Shown: one piece after another, positions 37,623 to 47,631 of the stretch
Position numbering within the stretch: the stretch's first letter is position 1
How the letters are laid out: each line of letters opens with the position of its first letter
From: Erysipelothrix urinaevulpis
GTDB lineage: Bacteria > Bacillota_I > Bacilli_A > Erysipelotrichales > Erysipelotrichaceae
NCBI RefSeq assembly: GCF_009828835.1
Contig: NZ_WTTB01000007.1
Span: 1-64,000, forward strand
Direction of reading: 5' to 3'
Length of the DNA stretch: 64,000 nucleotides
Translations under genes and position numbers: made by a program
Notes under the pieces: generated by a model
What the model was told of the DNA's origin: nothing
The model's input: the letters and a program-made list of their open reading frames with translations, nothing else
Databases searched by the model: none

Positions 37623-38704
37623 TGAAGCGTAACCTCTGCATCAACTTTTTCACCAAAACGATTGATTTCAAGTTTGACCTTATCGCCTGGTTTGTTCTTA
37701 TACAGCTCTCGTCTAAAATCTTTAAATGTATTAATTGTTTCCTTATTAAACTTGGTAATAATGTCACCTTCTTTAATTCCTGCTTTTTTTGCTGGACTGT
37801 TGCCACTTAATTCAACAACAAATACACCTGAAGTAACATCTTCTGGTATTTTGTAGTAATTTCGTTGAAATATATTGAGATTCTCAATCGAAATTGCTGA
37901 AATCCCTATTTGTGGATAAACAACTTTACCATTTTGAGCAAGCTGCTCTACGATTGGAACCACTTCATTCACAGGAATTGAGAATCCCATACCTTCTACT
38001 TTATTGGATGAAATTTTCATTGAATTAATACCAATCAGTTCGCCTGCCATGTTAACTAAGGCGCCTCCACTATTTCCTGGGTTAATTGCTGCATCCGTTT
38101 GGACAACAACCATATCCCAATCTGAGACTCCATCGCCATCTAAATCAACAGGCACCACTCTGTTTTTCCCTGAAATAATCCCGAATGTGGTTGAGTTTTC
38201 AAACTCAACACCTAATGGACTCCCCATCGCAACAACGAATTCACCAACATTCAATTTTTCAGAGTCGCCAAGCTTGAATGCTTTTATATCAAGATCGGCT
38301 TCAACCTTAAGAAGTGCTAAGTCTGTATAAGGGTCGCTCCCCAAGACCTCTGCAGCGATTTCTTGTCCATCTGAAAAACGAACAATATGTTTCGTCCCAC
38401 CATCAATTACGTGGTGGTTTGTTACGATGTGAACAATTCCTTTTTCATTTTTATAAACAATTCCTGAGCCACTCCCAGCAACACGGCCTTGCTTTTCGGT
38501 AATGACACTAACGACTTTGTTCTTCACTTCATCAACAACTTTTACGACATCAGTTTCAAATTCAGTCACGACTTTTTCAACCGTTGTATTTTCGTTGCCG
38601 TTACCACCTTTTGGGATTGTCGTTAATTGGTATGTTAAATATACATTCCATGTTAGTAAAACTGATAGCACTAAGATAAGCGCTGGCTTTATATTATTTT
38701 TCAT
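37619..38704 (-). CDS. htrA: HtrA/DegP-type serine protease
   Basis: 361 residues from the ATG at 38704 (GGAGG upstream). One N-terminal TM anchor (6-28), then a trypsin-like domain with the triad His in VTNHHVIDGG, Asp in DPYTDLALLKV and Ser in NPGNSGGALVN, and a C-terminal PDZ domain (about 265-355). It degrades or refolds damaged exported proteins at the outer face of the membrane. It overlaps walJ by 11 bases and rlmH by 4. Confidence 0.95.
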   Translation of the reverse strand: MKNNIKPALILVLSVLLTWNVYLTYQLTTIPKGGNGNENTTVEKVVTEFETDVVKVVDEVKNKVVSVITEKQGRVAGSGSGIVYKNEKGIVHIVTNHHVIDGGTKHIVRFSDGQEIAAEVLGSDPYTDLALLKVEADLDIKAFKLGDSEKLNVGEFVVAMGSPLGVEFENSTTFGIISGKNRVVPVDLDGDGVSDWDMVVVQTDAAINPGNSGGALVNMAGELIGINSMKISSNKVEGMGFSIPVNEVVPIVEQLAQNGKVVYPQIGISAISIENLNIFQRNYYKIPEDVTSGVFVVELSGNSPAKKAGIKEGDIITKFNKETINTFKDFRRELYKNKPGDKVKLEINRFGEKVDAEVTLQ

Positions 38705-39428
38705 AATAAGTTCCTCCAATTAGTATTTCGTGTTGCTTTGCAACATACACATTGATATCTGAATTGACTAAGTATGACTTAACAGTGCGTTGAGCCAATT
38801 GGTCTGTATTTGCTTCTTCACTTAAGTGAGCCAGGATAACTTCTTTTGTTTTTTCTCCAACAACCTCACTCAGAATTGATCCTGCTTGATCGTTTGACAA
38901 GTGACCTGTTTCGGATAAAATTCTCCGTTTAATGGCATAAGGTCTTCTTGTTTTCATCAACATATCAGAATCATGATTACTTTCTAAAACATAGTAGTCT
39001 GCATTGCGAATATGCTCATAATCGCTTCGACGAATATAACCTGTATCTGTAATGTAGACTAGCTTTTTTTCCTTGTAGTGTATTACATAACCAAATGACA
39101 ACTCTGCATCGTGTGATGTTTGAATTGGCATAATGGTGAAACCATGAAGTTCGAATGGTTGATACGCCTCGATCTGTTCATGGGGAATGCTCAATTTTGT
39201 TGGTGTTAAGACATGATGATTCTTAAATGTATTAATTTGACGGGTGTGATCACTATGATCATGGGTAATTAAGAGTGTATCAATGTCTTCAATCTGAACA
39301 TCAATGCTTTCTAAACTTGTGACTAAATATTTTTTTGTCGTGCCACAATCTATGAGTATTTTTGCTTCTTCTGTTTCAATTAAGCATGCATTGCCTTTCG
39401 ATCCACTTGCTAATACAGTATACTTCAT
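38694..39428 (-). CDS. walJ: Metallo-beta-lactamase-fold hydrolase WalJ (YycJ)
   Basis: 244 residues. The HxHxDH metal site is LLITHDHSDHTRQ, with further ligands in HDAELSFGY and SNHD. YycJ/WalJ proteins are linked to coordination of cell division with replication. The ATG at 39428 overlaps the upstream stop codon by one base (TGATG). It sits within the conserved walJ-htrA-rlmH block, although walK and walR are not upstream; a wall hydrolase gene takes their place. Confidence 0.93.
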   Translation of the reverse strand: MKYTVLASGSKGNACLIETEEAKILIDCGTTKKYLVTSLESIDVQIEDIDTLLITHDHSDHTRQINTFKNHHVLTPTKLSIPHEQIEAYQPFELHGFTIMPIQTSHDAELSFGYVIHYKEKKLVYITDTGYIRRSDYEHIRNADYYVLESNHDSDMLMKTRRPYAIKRRILSETGHLSNDQAGSILSEVVGEKTKEVILAHLSEEANTDQLAQRTVKSYLVNSDINVYVAKQHEILIGGTYYEK

Positions 39429-40951
39429 CAACAAGCCATGACCGTACAAGCGTTAATTCGACTACCGCCTGTCCATATTTCTAAGTGAACATGTGGTGTC
39501 GTGGTTCGACCTGTCATCCCAACGTAGCCGATATTTTCTCCTTTACCAACCGTTGTTCCAACGGATTGATATCCTGGTGATCTCATGTGTGCATACAATG
39601 ACTGATAGCCATTTCCATGGTCAATACGGATGTAGTAACCCCAACCACCAGCATTGTATCCATTCGCAACAACAACACCACGGTCGACTGAATAAATCGG
39701 TCCATAGCCACCACCATAGGCTGCAATATCAACACCACGGTGACCTGGATAACAACCATAACCACAAATCATTCGAGCATTATTCATTGGGTAACGGAAT
39801 CGCCCACTACCAACTTTAGGTTCTACCTTAGTTCCATAACGAACAACACTTCGCACAGGCTCCAGAGTTACTTTCGATGATTTTTCTTTACTGCTCACTT
39901 CTTCACCATTCTCATAGATATCTTCATAGAGCACATCACGTGCACCGTTCTTTTCAACAACATCCACAACTTGAACCCCTTCTTTTAATTCTGGGTCAGA
40001 TTGGTAAATCGTTGACTCAGGATAAATGGGTTCTGAAGTCATTCTCTCCTTCGTAACTCGAACGGTAAAAGGTGAATTAAATTTCGACACTTTCAACTCC
40101 ATACCAACTGGCAACGCCTGATCAATGTCCTTGATTTGATCACTATTGATTGATGCAATTTGATTGGGCATCATCCCATTATGCCAGGCAATTCCTTCAA
40201 TTGAATCGTATTCTTTAACTTTATAAGTTTCTACTTTAGGATTTGGTCCATAACTCAAGTAAGTAATAACTTCAGCCTCATTCATCTTAATTTCATCTTT
40301 AGACGCTAAATCACGAGAGATTTTAACACTTTCATTCTCTTTATTTCCAGAAACAAGAACCTTTAAATCAATTTCTCTTGAGCCATAATCAACTAAATCT
40401 GGAATTTCATCATTTTTTTGAATCGCTGTGTACGCTTTCTCAGAAATAAAGTTCTTAATAAAGCTATCTTTTGCATTATTAAAGTCAGCAAGATCTTTAA
40501 CATAAAGAGTATAGCCATTGGAAAATTGAATCTTATTAACCTCTATGGCAAAGAGTTCTTCATCATGAATATATTGAAATATATCATCATCACGATCTTC
40601 ATAAATATTATATGTTAACTCTTTGACTTGAATTAAATCGTCAATGAATCCTAATTTTGTATCAGGAAAATCTTTTTTATATTCTTTTTCATAGACTTCA
40701 TCAAACATTTCCTGAAGTCTATCTTTGTCATGAATAATTCCAACTAATTCCTCTTCTCGATAAAGTTTTGTGACTTCAAGTGGTTTATCATTTACATGAT
40801 CTACCTCCTGAGGAAAAAGTGATTTGGAGGTATCCGCAATTTCATACATTTCTTTTAAATCATTGGCATATGCTTTCTTTTGAAAGGTTAACCCTAAGAT
40901 TGTACTGAGAACAAGTGCTCCAGCAATAATTATTAAATTTTTATATTTCAT
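39428..40951 (-). CDS. Secreted M23 peptidase with LysM and G5 domains
   Basis: About 507 residues from the ATG at 40951 (AGGTG upstream). TM or signal segment at 8-27, a domain of unknown type to about 230, a LysM-like segment (VKEYDSIEGIAWHNGMMPNQIASIN), a G5-like segment (EGVQVVDVVEKNGARDVLYEDIYENGEEV), and a C-terminal M23 peptidase with HRGVD and TPHVHLEIW zinc ligands. It probably cuts peptidoglycan cross-links at the cell surface. It lies directly upstream of walJ. Confidence 0.9.
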   Translation of the reverse strand: MKYKNLIIIAGALVLSTILGLTFQKKAYANDLKEMYEIADTSKSLFPQEVDHVNDKPLEVTKLYREEELVGIIHDKDRLQEMFDEVYEKEYKKDFPDTKLGFIDDLIQVKELTYNIYEDRDDDIFQYIHDEELFAIEVNKIQFSNGYTLYVKDLADFNNAKDSFIKNFISEKAYTAIQKNDEIPDLVDYGSREIDLKVLVSGNKENESVKISRDLASKDEIKMNEAEVITYLSYGPNPKVETYKVKEYDSIEGIAWHNGMMPNQIASINSDQIKDIDQALPVGMELKVSKFNSPFTVRVTKERMTSEPIYPESTIYQSDPELKEGVQVVDVVEKNGARDVLYEDIYENGEEVSSKEKSSKVTLEPVRSVVRYGTKVEPKVGSGRFRYPMNNARMICGYGCYPGHRGVDIAAYGGGYGPIYSVDRGVVVANGYNAGGWGYYIRIDHGNGYQSLYAHMRSPGYQSVGTTVGKGENIGYVGMTGRTTTPHVHLEIWTGGSRINACTVMAC

Positions 40952-40960
40952 TACGTTCAC

Positions 40961-42319
40961 CTACCTTTCTCTTGCAACATCGTAGAACTTACTGATCGAT
41001 GGTTCAAATTGCATATCCAGTTCAGCCAAAGCACCGTTACGATGCTTCGCAATTTTTAATACAACGGGTCTTGGCTGGTCTGGACTTAGTTCTTCTTTTT
41101 CATCATCATCTTTATCATGATCATAATAGTCTTCTCGATACAAGAACATAACAATATCTGCATCTTGCTCGATTGACCCAGACTCTCGTAAGTCACTTAA
41201 TTGTGGCATTTTATTATCACGACGTTCAACTAAACGTGATAGTTGCGAAAGACCAATTACGGGGGCTTCCATTTCACGTGCTAATTGTTTTAAAGATCGT
41301 GAGATTTCCGACACTTCTTGTTGACGACTCTCAGTTCCACCTTTACCACTAATTAACTGAATATAGTCAATAACAATCATATCTAAACGACCTTCAGCTT
41401 TCATTTTTCGACATTTCGAAAAAATTTCTGGGACTGTAATTGTCGAACTATCATCAATAAATACATTTAACTGAGCCAAAGCATTCGCTGCCTGGTGCAA
41501 TTCATTCATTTGATCATCATCCAGATTCCCTGAGCGTAAGTACTCTGATTTAATGCTTGACTGAGCCGACATCATTCGTGAAATTAAATGAGTTGCTGGC
41601 ATCTCGAGTGAGAACACTGCCACGCCTGCTTGACCTTCAAAATTAAAACGAGCAGCATTCAGTGCTAAGTTTAACGCGAATGCCGTTTTACCGACTGAAG
41701 GACGCGCAGCTAAAATAATTAAATCACCACGTTGAAGTCCATTGGTCAAATGATTCAAACTTCCATATCCTGTTTTCAATCCAGTAATTCGATCTTTGTT
41801 TTCACGAATCTGATTTAGATTTTCCAAGAACTCTTGAACAACTTCACGACTACTTAACATTTCACTGGTTCGGCGAATTCTTGTCACATCTAAAATTTGC
41901 TGTTCCGCTAAGTCAAGTAACTCATCCAGTTCAACCGTCGTATCAAAGCCATGATCGACAATGTCTTGACCTACATGAATTAAACGACGAATTTGTGATT
42001 TTTCCTGAACAACGTCAACATAATGTTTAACACTTGATGGTCCTGAACTGTTATCAGTTAACATCATCAAGTAATCCACGCCACCGATTAAATCTAGTTT
42101 CCCATGATCTGCAAGGCGGGTGATTAATAACTTAGGATCGATAATCCTATTTGCATCTATCAGTGCTAACATGTGTTCAAAAATCTGTTGATGTTCGACT
42201 TTAAAGAAATCATCAATTCGCACGTCGTACTCAACAACTGTAGCGACAGATTCTGGATACACAAGCAGTGAACCTAATAAAGCAATTTCAGCTTCATGAC
42301 TATACGGTAATTGCTTCAA
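40961..42319 (-). CDS. dnaB: Replicative DNA helicase DnaB
   Basis: 452 residues. N-terminal DnaB helical domain (1-110), then a RecA-type hexameric helicase with Walker A AARPSVGKTAFALN, Walker B MIVIDYIQLI and LSQLSRLVERR. It unwinds DNA at the replication fork. It starts at TTG (42319) behind AGGAGG, following rplI by 11 bases in the rpsF...rplI-dnaB block common in Firmicutes. Confidence 0.97.
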   Translation of the reverse strand: MKQLPYSHEAEIALLGSLLVYPESVATVVEYDVRIDDFFKVEHQQIFEHMLALIDANRIIDPKLLITRLADHGKLDLIGGVDYLMMLTDNSSGPSSVKHYVDVVQEKSQIRRLIHVGQDIVDHGFDTTVELDELLDLAEQQILDVTRIRRTSEMLSSREVVQEFLENLNQIRENKDRITGLKTGYGSLNHLTNGLQRGDLIILAARPSVGKTAFALNLALNAARFNFEGQAGVAVFSLEMPATHLISRMMSAQSSIKSEYLRSGNLDDDQMNELHQAANALAQLNVFIDDSSTITVPEIFSKCRKMKAEGRLDMIVIDYIQLISGKGGTESRQQEVSEISRSLKQLAREMEAPVIGLSQLSRLVERRDNKMPQLSDLRESGSIEQDADIVMFLYREDYYDHDKDDDEKEELSPDQPRPVVLKIAKHRNGALAELDMQFEPSISKFYDVARER

Positions 42320-42330
42320 GTTTAAACCTC

Positions 42331-42780
42331 CTAGGCTTTTTCAACCAAGCGGACCTTTAATTCCGCAACCACTTTAGGGAAAAGGGTTATTTTAATTCGA
42401 TTTAAACCTAAGTTAACCAAAGACTTATTGGGTTTAAATTTTCGTTTATCAACAACAATATCGTGATCTTTTTTTAATTTGTCCTCAACTTGTTTTGTTG
42501 AAACAGAACCAAATACACGGCCATTGTCTCCAGTCTTAACTGCAAACTCAAGGACAAGATCATCAATTATTTCTTTCAATTTTAAGGCTTCTTCTTTTTC
42601 TTCTTCACGAATCTTAGCTTTTTCATCCTGTTGATCTTGAAGAATATGACGTCCTTTTTCACTTGCCATAACAGCCAGTTTATTAGGAATCAAATAGTTA
42701 CGGCCATAACCATCTGCCACCTCAACAATTTCATCCTTCTTACCAACTTTTTTAACATCTTTTAATAATATAACTTTCAT
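42331..42780 (-). CDS. rplI: 50S ribosomal protein L9
   Basis: 149 residues. [33 protein letters not shown] is the classic L9 N-terminal domain in two parts joined to a long helix and a C-terminal domain. Its ATGA overlaps the gdpP stop codon by 4 bases. Confidence 0.97.
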   Translation of the reverse strand: MKVILLKDVKKVGKKDEIVEVADGYGRNYLIPNKLAVMASEKGRHILQDQQDEKAKIREEEKEEALKLKEIIDDLVLEFAVKTGDNGRVFGSVSTKQVEDKLKKDHDIVVDKRKFKPNKSLVNLGLNRIKITLFPKVVAELKVRLVEKA

Positions 42781-44738
42781 GATGCTTCACTTTCCTTTCT
42801 TACTTCATCAATCGAAGCTTTTAATTGTTCAACAACATCATTAATACTACGCCCTTTAATTTGGACGGCTGCTCCAGTGAAATGACCACCGCCACCCATT
42901 CGTTCCATGACAGATTGGACATTTAAATCGCCATTGGATCGAGCGGATATCGCAACAGTATCCTCGGCAACATACGAAATAACAAATGATGCCTCAATGC
43001 CTTTAACTGAAATAATTTCATCCGCCACCTGGGACATTAAAGGTCGTGGTATAAATTGATCTTTGTATGGAGCTAAAACATAAATATCTTCATACAACTG
43101 CGATGTACTTAAGACTAAGTTTTTCAATTCAAAGCTTTCGTACTCATCTTTTAACATATACTCAACTTCTGCTAAATCTGCACCATACTTTCTTAATTCA
43201 GCTGCTGCTTGGAAGGTTCGACTATGGCTTCGATTTCTAAAACGATTTGTATCGATTAACATCCCAGTATACATAAAGGTTGCATCTAATTTTGAAATCA
43301 CAACGTTTCTACGATGATATGGGAATAATTCAATCACTAATTCACTTGCTGATGAAGCTGCAGCTTCGATATAAGTCAGAACAGTTTTAAATTCAAATTC
43401 ATCTGTTCGACGATGGTGATCAATAATCACACGCTTACTTGCTTTCTCAACAAGATCTTCAAATTGTGTCTGTGCTAAGTTATGATGATCTGTCATAATC
43501 AACAACGTTTTCTCGTTCAATAATTTCAATGCTTCTTCGTGTTCAACAAGATGATGACTCTCAGCCAACTCCTCGCGATGATTTAGAATCGCTTCTTTCA
43601 AGGTTTGTTCAGTATCATTCATATTGATAACAACATGAGCTTGTTTATTATAAACTTTTACAATCGAGGATAAGCCAAGCGCACTTGAGAATGAATCAAA
43701 ATCCATCATCTTATGCCCAACAATTAAAACATTATCTGCTTGACTAATCAGTGATCCTAAGTTTTGAGCCATCACTCGAACTCTAACTTTACTACGTTTT
43801 TCAATCGCTTCTGTACTTCCACCAAAGTAACGCATACCTTCATCTTTGGTATTAATAGCAACTTGATCACCACCACGACTCTGAGCAAGTTCGAGTGCTT
43901 TATTCGACATATCTTCTAATTCCTTAAACGATTCACTCTTTCGAGCAAAGGCTAATGATAACGTGATTCTTGCATCAATTTTCTTAGAAGCATCACGAAT
44001 GTCACCGACAATTTTAAATCGTTCTTTATTTATTTCATCAAAGACCCTCTCGTTTAAGACTAAGAGGTAACGGTCCTGACGTATCCGACGAATAAACATA
44101 TCATGACGATCAGCCCAACGAACAACCTCTTGACGGATGTTCGAATCGATGAATGCAATCGTTTGTTCTTCTTCATATTGGGTTGTTTCTTCGTAGTTAT
44201 CTAAGTGAGCAATTCCCAATACAATTTGATTATTTTTATTTTGTTCTTCTAAATCAATCACATCACTCACATCTTTAAAAAACAACGTACTTTCATCTGA
44301 GAATCCACTGACTAGATAAATATCTTCCCCTATCAGCAATGTTTTCTCTTCGACTTTACCAACAAACAATTCTTCTAATTCTGGAAAAACATTCGTGACT
44401 TTCTCGCCGATAATCTCTAAATCATAATCATCAAATATTTCTGATACCCAAGTAATATTTTGACGATGATTATACGTTAAGATACCTACGCGAGCAAAAT
44501 CAAACGCATATTTAGCTTCGTTCCCTAGTATTTTTGATACAGAAAACACACGACGCTTATAGGTATTTTCTGACTCATAAAACATGATGAAAATTATTGC
44601 GAAATTAAGCAGCAATAATAAGAATTGGACAATATAGAGATACCGTTCGATAAAGAGTGAAAATACAATGATTAAGACTAATTCTATTAACACTAAAACC
44701 ATCAAACGGGTTTTAATAAATTCAAATCTTTCTTTCAT
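42777..44738 (-). CDS. gdpP: Cyclic-di-AMP phosphodiesterase GdpP
   Basis: 653 residues. Two TM segments (10-55), a PAS-like domain, a degenerate GGDEF domain (about 170-305), then DHH/DHHA1 domains with [31 protein letters not shown] and the C-terminal [10 protein letters not shown]. It hydrolyses c-di-AMP and so controls osmotic and wall homeostasis. It lies between yybS-like and rplI, as in Bacillus. Confidence 0.95.
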   Translation of the reverse strand: MKERFEFIKTRLMVLVLIELVLIIVFSLFIERYLYIVQFLLLLLNFAIIFIMFYESENTYKRRVFSVSKILGNEAKYAFDFARVGILTYNHRQNITWVSEIFDDYDLEIIGEKVTNVFPELEELFVGKVEEKTLLIGEDIYLVSGFSDESTLFFKDVSDVIDLEEQNKNNQIVLGIAHLDNYEETTQYEEEQTIAFIDSNIRQEVVRWADRHDMFIRRIRQDRYLLVLNERVFDEINKERFKIVGDIRDASKKIDARITLSLAFARKSESFKELEDMSNKALELAQSRGGDQVAINTKDEGMRYFGGSTEAIEKRSKVRVRVMAQNLGSLISQADNVLIVGHKMMDFDSFSSALGLSSIVKVYNKQAHVVINMNDTEQTLKEAILNHREELAESHHLVEHEEALKLLNEKTLLIMTDHHNLAQTQFEDLVEKASKRVIIDHHRRTDEFEFKTVLTYIEAAASSASELVIELFPYHRRNVVISKLDATFMYTGMLIDTNRFRNRSHSRTFQAAAELRKYGADLAEVEYMLKDEYESFELKNLVLSTSQLYEDIYVLAPYKDQFIPRPLMSQVADEIISVKGIEASFVISYVAEDTVAISARSNGDLNVQSVMERMGGGGHFTGAAVQIKGRSINDVVEQLKASIDEVRKESEAS

Positions 44739-44779
44739 ATTAACCCCCTAAGGATATGCACTAATTTTAACATGTTTTG

Positions 44780-45322
44780 CTATTTTTTTCTATGATGCTG
44801 AAGAAGAGTAACCACCATATCTCCACTAACTTTCACAATAAACACTTCCATCAACATGGTTAAAAAACTTAAAACATAGGCTGCTATTTTAACCCCAACT
44901 GCTGGAAGAAATTGAACAAATCCACTAATAGAATCGATTGTTTCCGTGATATTCAATCCAAAATACTCACCAAAGAATAAAACCATAATCACATAAAAGA
45001 TTGCCATAAACACCGACATAATGACGTAAGTTTGTTTCTTTGTGAAATTATTATGATAAGCATAAATATACGCTAAACCTACCGTAGAGTAGCCAATACT
45101 TGTTAAAACGGTCGGTAATAAGCCAACCAGTATCATGGCAATTATGACATTTGAAACAGCAACAATAATGGACTCATTCAACGAGTAATACGAACCATAT
45201 ACCACCAAAGGCAAGGCTAAAAAGGGCATAAAGAACCCCATAAGCATCCGATCTAATAGTAAGATTATTCCCGTTAGCGCTACAGTCATTGCGCCATGGG
45301 TGATATGAATAGTTTTCCTCAC
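44780..45322 (-). CDS. YybS-like DUF2232 membrane protein
   Basis: 180 residues with five or six TM segments and short loops. It begins with GTG behind AAAGGTG. Its position between rpsR and gdpP matches yybS of Bacillus, a DUF2232 protein of unknown function. It is shorter than the usual members of about 300 residues. Confidence 0.75.
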   Translation of the reverse strand: MRKTIHITHGAMTVALTGIILLLDRMLMGFFMPFLALPLVVYGSYYSLNESIIVAVSNVIIAMILVGLLPTVLTSIGYSTVGLAYIYAYHNNFTKKQTYVIMSVFMAIFYVIMVLFFGEYFGLNITETIDSISGFVQFLPAVGVKIAAYVLSFLTMLMEVFIVKVSGDMVVTLLQHHRKK

Positions 45323-45350
45323 AAAATTTCACACCTTTCAAAAAATAAAA

Positions 45351-45372
45351 AATCCTCTCATACGAGAGGATT
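45351..45372 (-). terminator. Terminator after rpsR
   Basis: Arms AATCCTCTC and GAGAGGATT around a 4-base loop and a long T-rich tail on the minus strand, 5 bases after the rpsR stop codon. Some transcripts may read through into the yybS-gdpP genes. Confidence 0.88.
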
Positions 45373-45376
45373 AGTC

Positions 45377-45610
45377 TTAATTATCTGCTACGTATGGCAA
45401 TAAAGCCATGAAACGTGCACGTTTGATTGCTACTGCTAATGGGCGTTGGTATTTTGCCTTTGTACCAGTAACACGACGTGGAATAATTTTACCGTTTGCT
45501 GAAACAAAACGTTTTAATAATTCGACATCTTTGTAATCAATCGTTTTAATTTTGTTTTTTGTAAAGTAACATACTTTACGACGTGGTCCTCTAAATTTTC
45601 TAAATGACAC
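45377..45610 (-). CDS. rpsR: 30S ribosomal protein S18
   Basis: 77 residues starting with GTG at 45610 behind GGAG. The segments [16 protein letters not shown] and [29 protein letters not shown] are conserved S18 sequence. S18 pairs with S6 on the 30S platform; rpsF is two genes upstream. Confidence 0.97.
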   Translation of the reverse strand: MSFRKFRGPRRKVCYFTKNKIKTIDYKDVELLKRFVSANGKIIPRRVTGTKAKYQRPLAVAIKRARFMALLPYVADN

Positions 45611-45634
45611 TGCGATTCTCCTTTTCTATTTTTT

Positions 45635-46105
45635 CTAGAATGGAAGATCATCACTTGTAATATCAAGGACTGGCTCATCATCCATTGGACTTGATGGCTC
45701 TGGATCCATTGCAAATTTTGGCGCAGGATCTTGATATGTATTTTGGGGTCTAGCATAAGATTGAGGTTGCGGTGAACCTTGTTCTCTTTGGCTTCTAGAC
45801 TCTAAGGCTTGCAAAGTATCCACAATTACATCCGTAGTGTAGATAACTTTCCCAGTCTCACGATCTTCATAACTTCCAGTTTGTATTCTACCTTCCAGGC
45901 CAACTAAAGCTCCTTTAGTCAAGTAATTCGCCATGAAATCAGCTGTCTGATTCCAAGCAACACAACTAATGAAGTCAGCTTCATCACGGTTCCCAAATTG
46001 ACGGTTGCAAGCAATCGTAAAATTGACAACGGACTTACCTGTTCCAGTTTTTCTAAGCTCAGGGTCTCTTGTTAAGCGACCCACTAGTATGGTGCGATTA
46101 ATCAT
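45635..46105 (-). CDS. ssb: Single-stranded DNA-binding protein
   Basis: 156 residues. The N-terminal OB fold (MINRTILVGRLTRDPELRKT...VNFTIACNRQF) is followed by a Gln/Pro-rich linker and the acidic tail DITSDDLPF that recruits repair and replication proteins. It lies between rpsF and rpsR in the usual order. Confidence 0.97.
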   Translation of the reverse strand: MINRTILVGRLTRDPELRKTGTGKSVVNFTIACNRQFGNRDEADFISCVAWNQTADFMANYLTKGALVGLEGRIQTGSYEDRETGKVIYTTDVIVDTLQALESRSQREQGSPQPQSYARPQNTYQDPAPKFAMDPEPSSPMDDEPVLDITSDDLPF

Positions 46106-46124
46106 TTCTCATCACCTCTTTTTT

Positions 46125-46412
46125 TTAGTCGTCTAAACGAACAATCATATGACGCATAACATCTTTGTTAATACGTACTAAACGATTGAATTCATTAATA
46201 GCTTCGTTTTCTGATTTAAAAGTTGTTACAACGTAATAACCTTTTTTAAAATCATTGATTTCGTAAGCTAAGTCACGCAATCCCCACTCATCAACTTTTT
46301 CAACAGTTGCCCCGTTGTTAGTTAAAATGGCATGAAGACGTTCGATCAAATCAGTTCTGTAGTCTTCATCTAGTGTAGGCTTTACGATGTACATGAGTTC
46401 ATAGTTACGCAT
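46125..46412 (-). CDS. rpsF: 30S ribosomal protein S6
   Basis: 95 residues, beginning MRNYELMYIVKPTLDED, with the conserved GLRDLAYEINDFKKGYYVV. AAGGAGG precedes the start. The leader upstream (46413-46480) holds a GCTC-GAAA-GAGC hairpin and a TATAAT-type promoter; whether it is the S6:S18 autoregulatory leader could not be confirmed. Confidence 0.97.
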   Translation of the reverse strand: MRNYELMYIVKPTLDEDYRTDLIERLHAILTNNGATVEKVDEWGLRDLAYEINDFKKGYYVVTTFKSENEAINEFNRLVRINKDVMRHMIVRLDD

Positions 46413-46541
46413 GTGTACACCTCCTTCTGGTCTAAGGCTCTTTCGAGCAAGGATAATAATTTTATCCGTTATTATATTATAGCAAAGCAGAGCTATGTTG
46501 TAAACAACTTAAGCACCCAATCTATAAATAATCAATTCATT

Positions 46542-47183
46542 TTACTTTTCCTTATTTTTTAATAAGAATCGTGTATTTCTTAAATCGCCTTCTTCAACCG
46601 CAATTTTCACATCACTAACTGCAGTAACGACATCCGAATCATCGAGTAAATTATGACCCGCATCAATCGCTTTCGCATAACATTGAATGATAAACGACGT
46701 ATTAAAGGCTTGCGGTGTTTGCAAGACAACGATATCATTCGTTTTTATTTTCTCACTGATATAACCATTTTCAACTCGACGCAGAGTACCTTTAGGGCGA
46801 ATCGCTAAAACACAAGCCTTTTCTTCACCCATTCTCCCTAACAAACGGTCAATATAATCTTTACGAATCCACGGTCTCACTCCATCATGAATCAAAACAA
46901 CATCCTCAGAAACCGCAGTCAAACCAATCAAGACACTTTCCATCCGTGTACTTGCACCCTTAACATAAACAATTTTCCCACTATCATGAGACCTCACCAC
47001 ACGACTCAAATCAGCAGAACTGGCAACAATGACAACTTGTTTGCAACGATCATCTTTTAAGAAGACAGAAACTGTCTGTCCCAAGACACTCTTCTTCTCA
47101 TTAAATGAAGCAAACGCCCTTTTATAACTCTTTCCTTCCGCCGCCGCATTTCCAGCAGCAACAATTAGCACTGAATAGTCCAT
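46542..47183 (-). CDS. IspD-family cytidylyltransferase-like protein
   Basis: 213 residues from the ATG at 47183 (AGAGG upstream). The IspD/TarI-type nucleotidyltransferase fold is seen in VLIVAAGN, VVLIHDGVRPWI (the HDxxRP motif) and VVLQTPQAF. The GxGxRM loop that binds CTP in IspD reads instead NAAAEGKSYKR, and the C-terminal N-x-K-x-T reads NTRFL, so two usually conserved basic residues are missing or moved. It may be a diverged IspD or a cytidylyltransferase with another substrate. It is alone, with no ispF or tarJ beside it. Confidence 0.75.
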   Translation of the reverse strand: MDYSVLIVAAGNAAAEGKSYKRAFASFNEKKSVLGQTVSVFLKDDRCKQVVIVASSADLSRVVRSHDSGKIVYVKGASTRMESVLIGLTAVSEDVVLIHDGVRPWIRKDYIDRLLGRMGEEKACVLAIRPKGTLRRVENGYISEKIKTNDIVVLQTPQAFNTSFIIQCYAKAIDAGHNLLDDSDVVTAVSDVKIAVEEGDLRNTRFLLKNKEK

Positions 47184-47231
47184 ACACACCTCTTCTTTTG
47201 TTAGTTATTCTATCATATATGTATACAAAAA

Positions 47232-47249
47232 AACAGTAAAATTACTGTT
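47232..47249 (-). terminator. Terminator upstream of the IspD-like gene
   Basis: Arms AACAGTAA and TTACTGTT with a short loop and T residues on the minus strand. It would stop transcription arriving from the accessory region to the right. It lies in a 310-base gap (47190-47501) that otherwise holds only the palindrome repeats described separately. Confidence 0.75.
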
Positions 47250-47394
47250 CTTTGGGACTTCTCTCTTCTTTATTATAATAACACTCTCGATTAGGGTTTG
47301 TATACATGTTTTTATTAAGACGAGCTCAAAAGACAAGTAATGTAGCAAACTAAGAATAATTATGATCGTTTTGATATCTTAAGTTCCAGCATTG

Positions 47395-47631
47395 TTATCC
47401 AGTATAATGGACAACAACCCTCATTTTCCCTCTCTTATCCATTATACTGGACAGCGATACTCTCAATTTCAAAACCTTCAACAAAATAAAAAAAGAAAGC
47501 TTTAACGGCTTTCTCCTTTAATGATTCTTTCAAATAGGTCACAGTACTGTTTATCGTAAGAACAATATTTTCTAATATCATTTTTAACAGTCTTTCTGAT
47601 CTGTTGTTTACTATATATAACATCTAATGCT
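47395..47631. repeat. Left copy of a direct repeat flanking the DUF4143 ATPase gene
   Basis: This stretch matches 49100-49336 without gaps (constant offset of 1705 bases) over about 237 bases, with scattered substitutions. It holds two copies of a palindromic element with core TCCATTATACTGGA, about 40 bases apart (47394-47415 and 47435-47452). A hairpin terminator follows (47495-47513), then the 3' end of a MerR-like reading frame. The unit between the copies carries the ATPase gene. Confidence 0.85.

Noticed and set aside
46413-46480. S6:S18-binding autoregulatory leader before rpsF
   Set aside because: Hairpins exist, but the conserved bulged CCG element could not be identified by eye.
47435-47623. 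62-residue frame over the left repeat
   Set aside because: It is out of frame with the MerR-like C-terminus that the same DNA encodes; the equivalent frame at 49140-49382 overlaps the intact MerR gene, so both are shadows.
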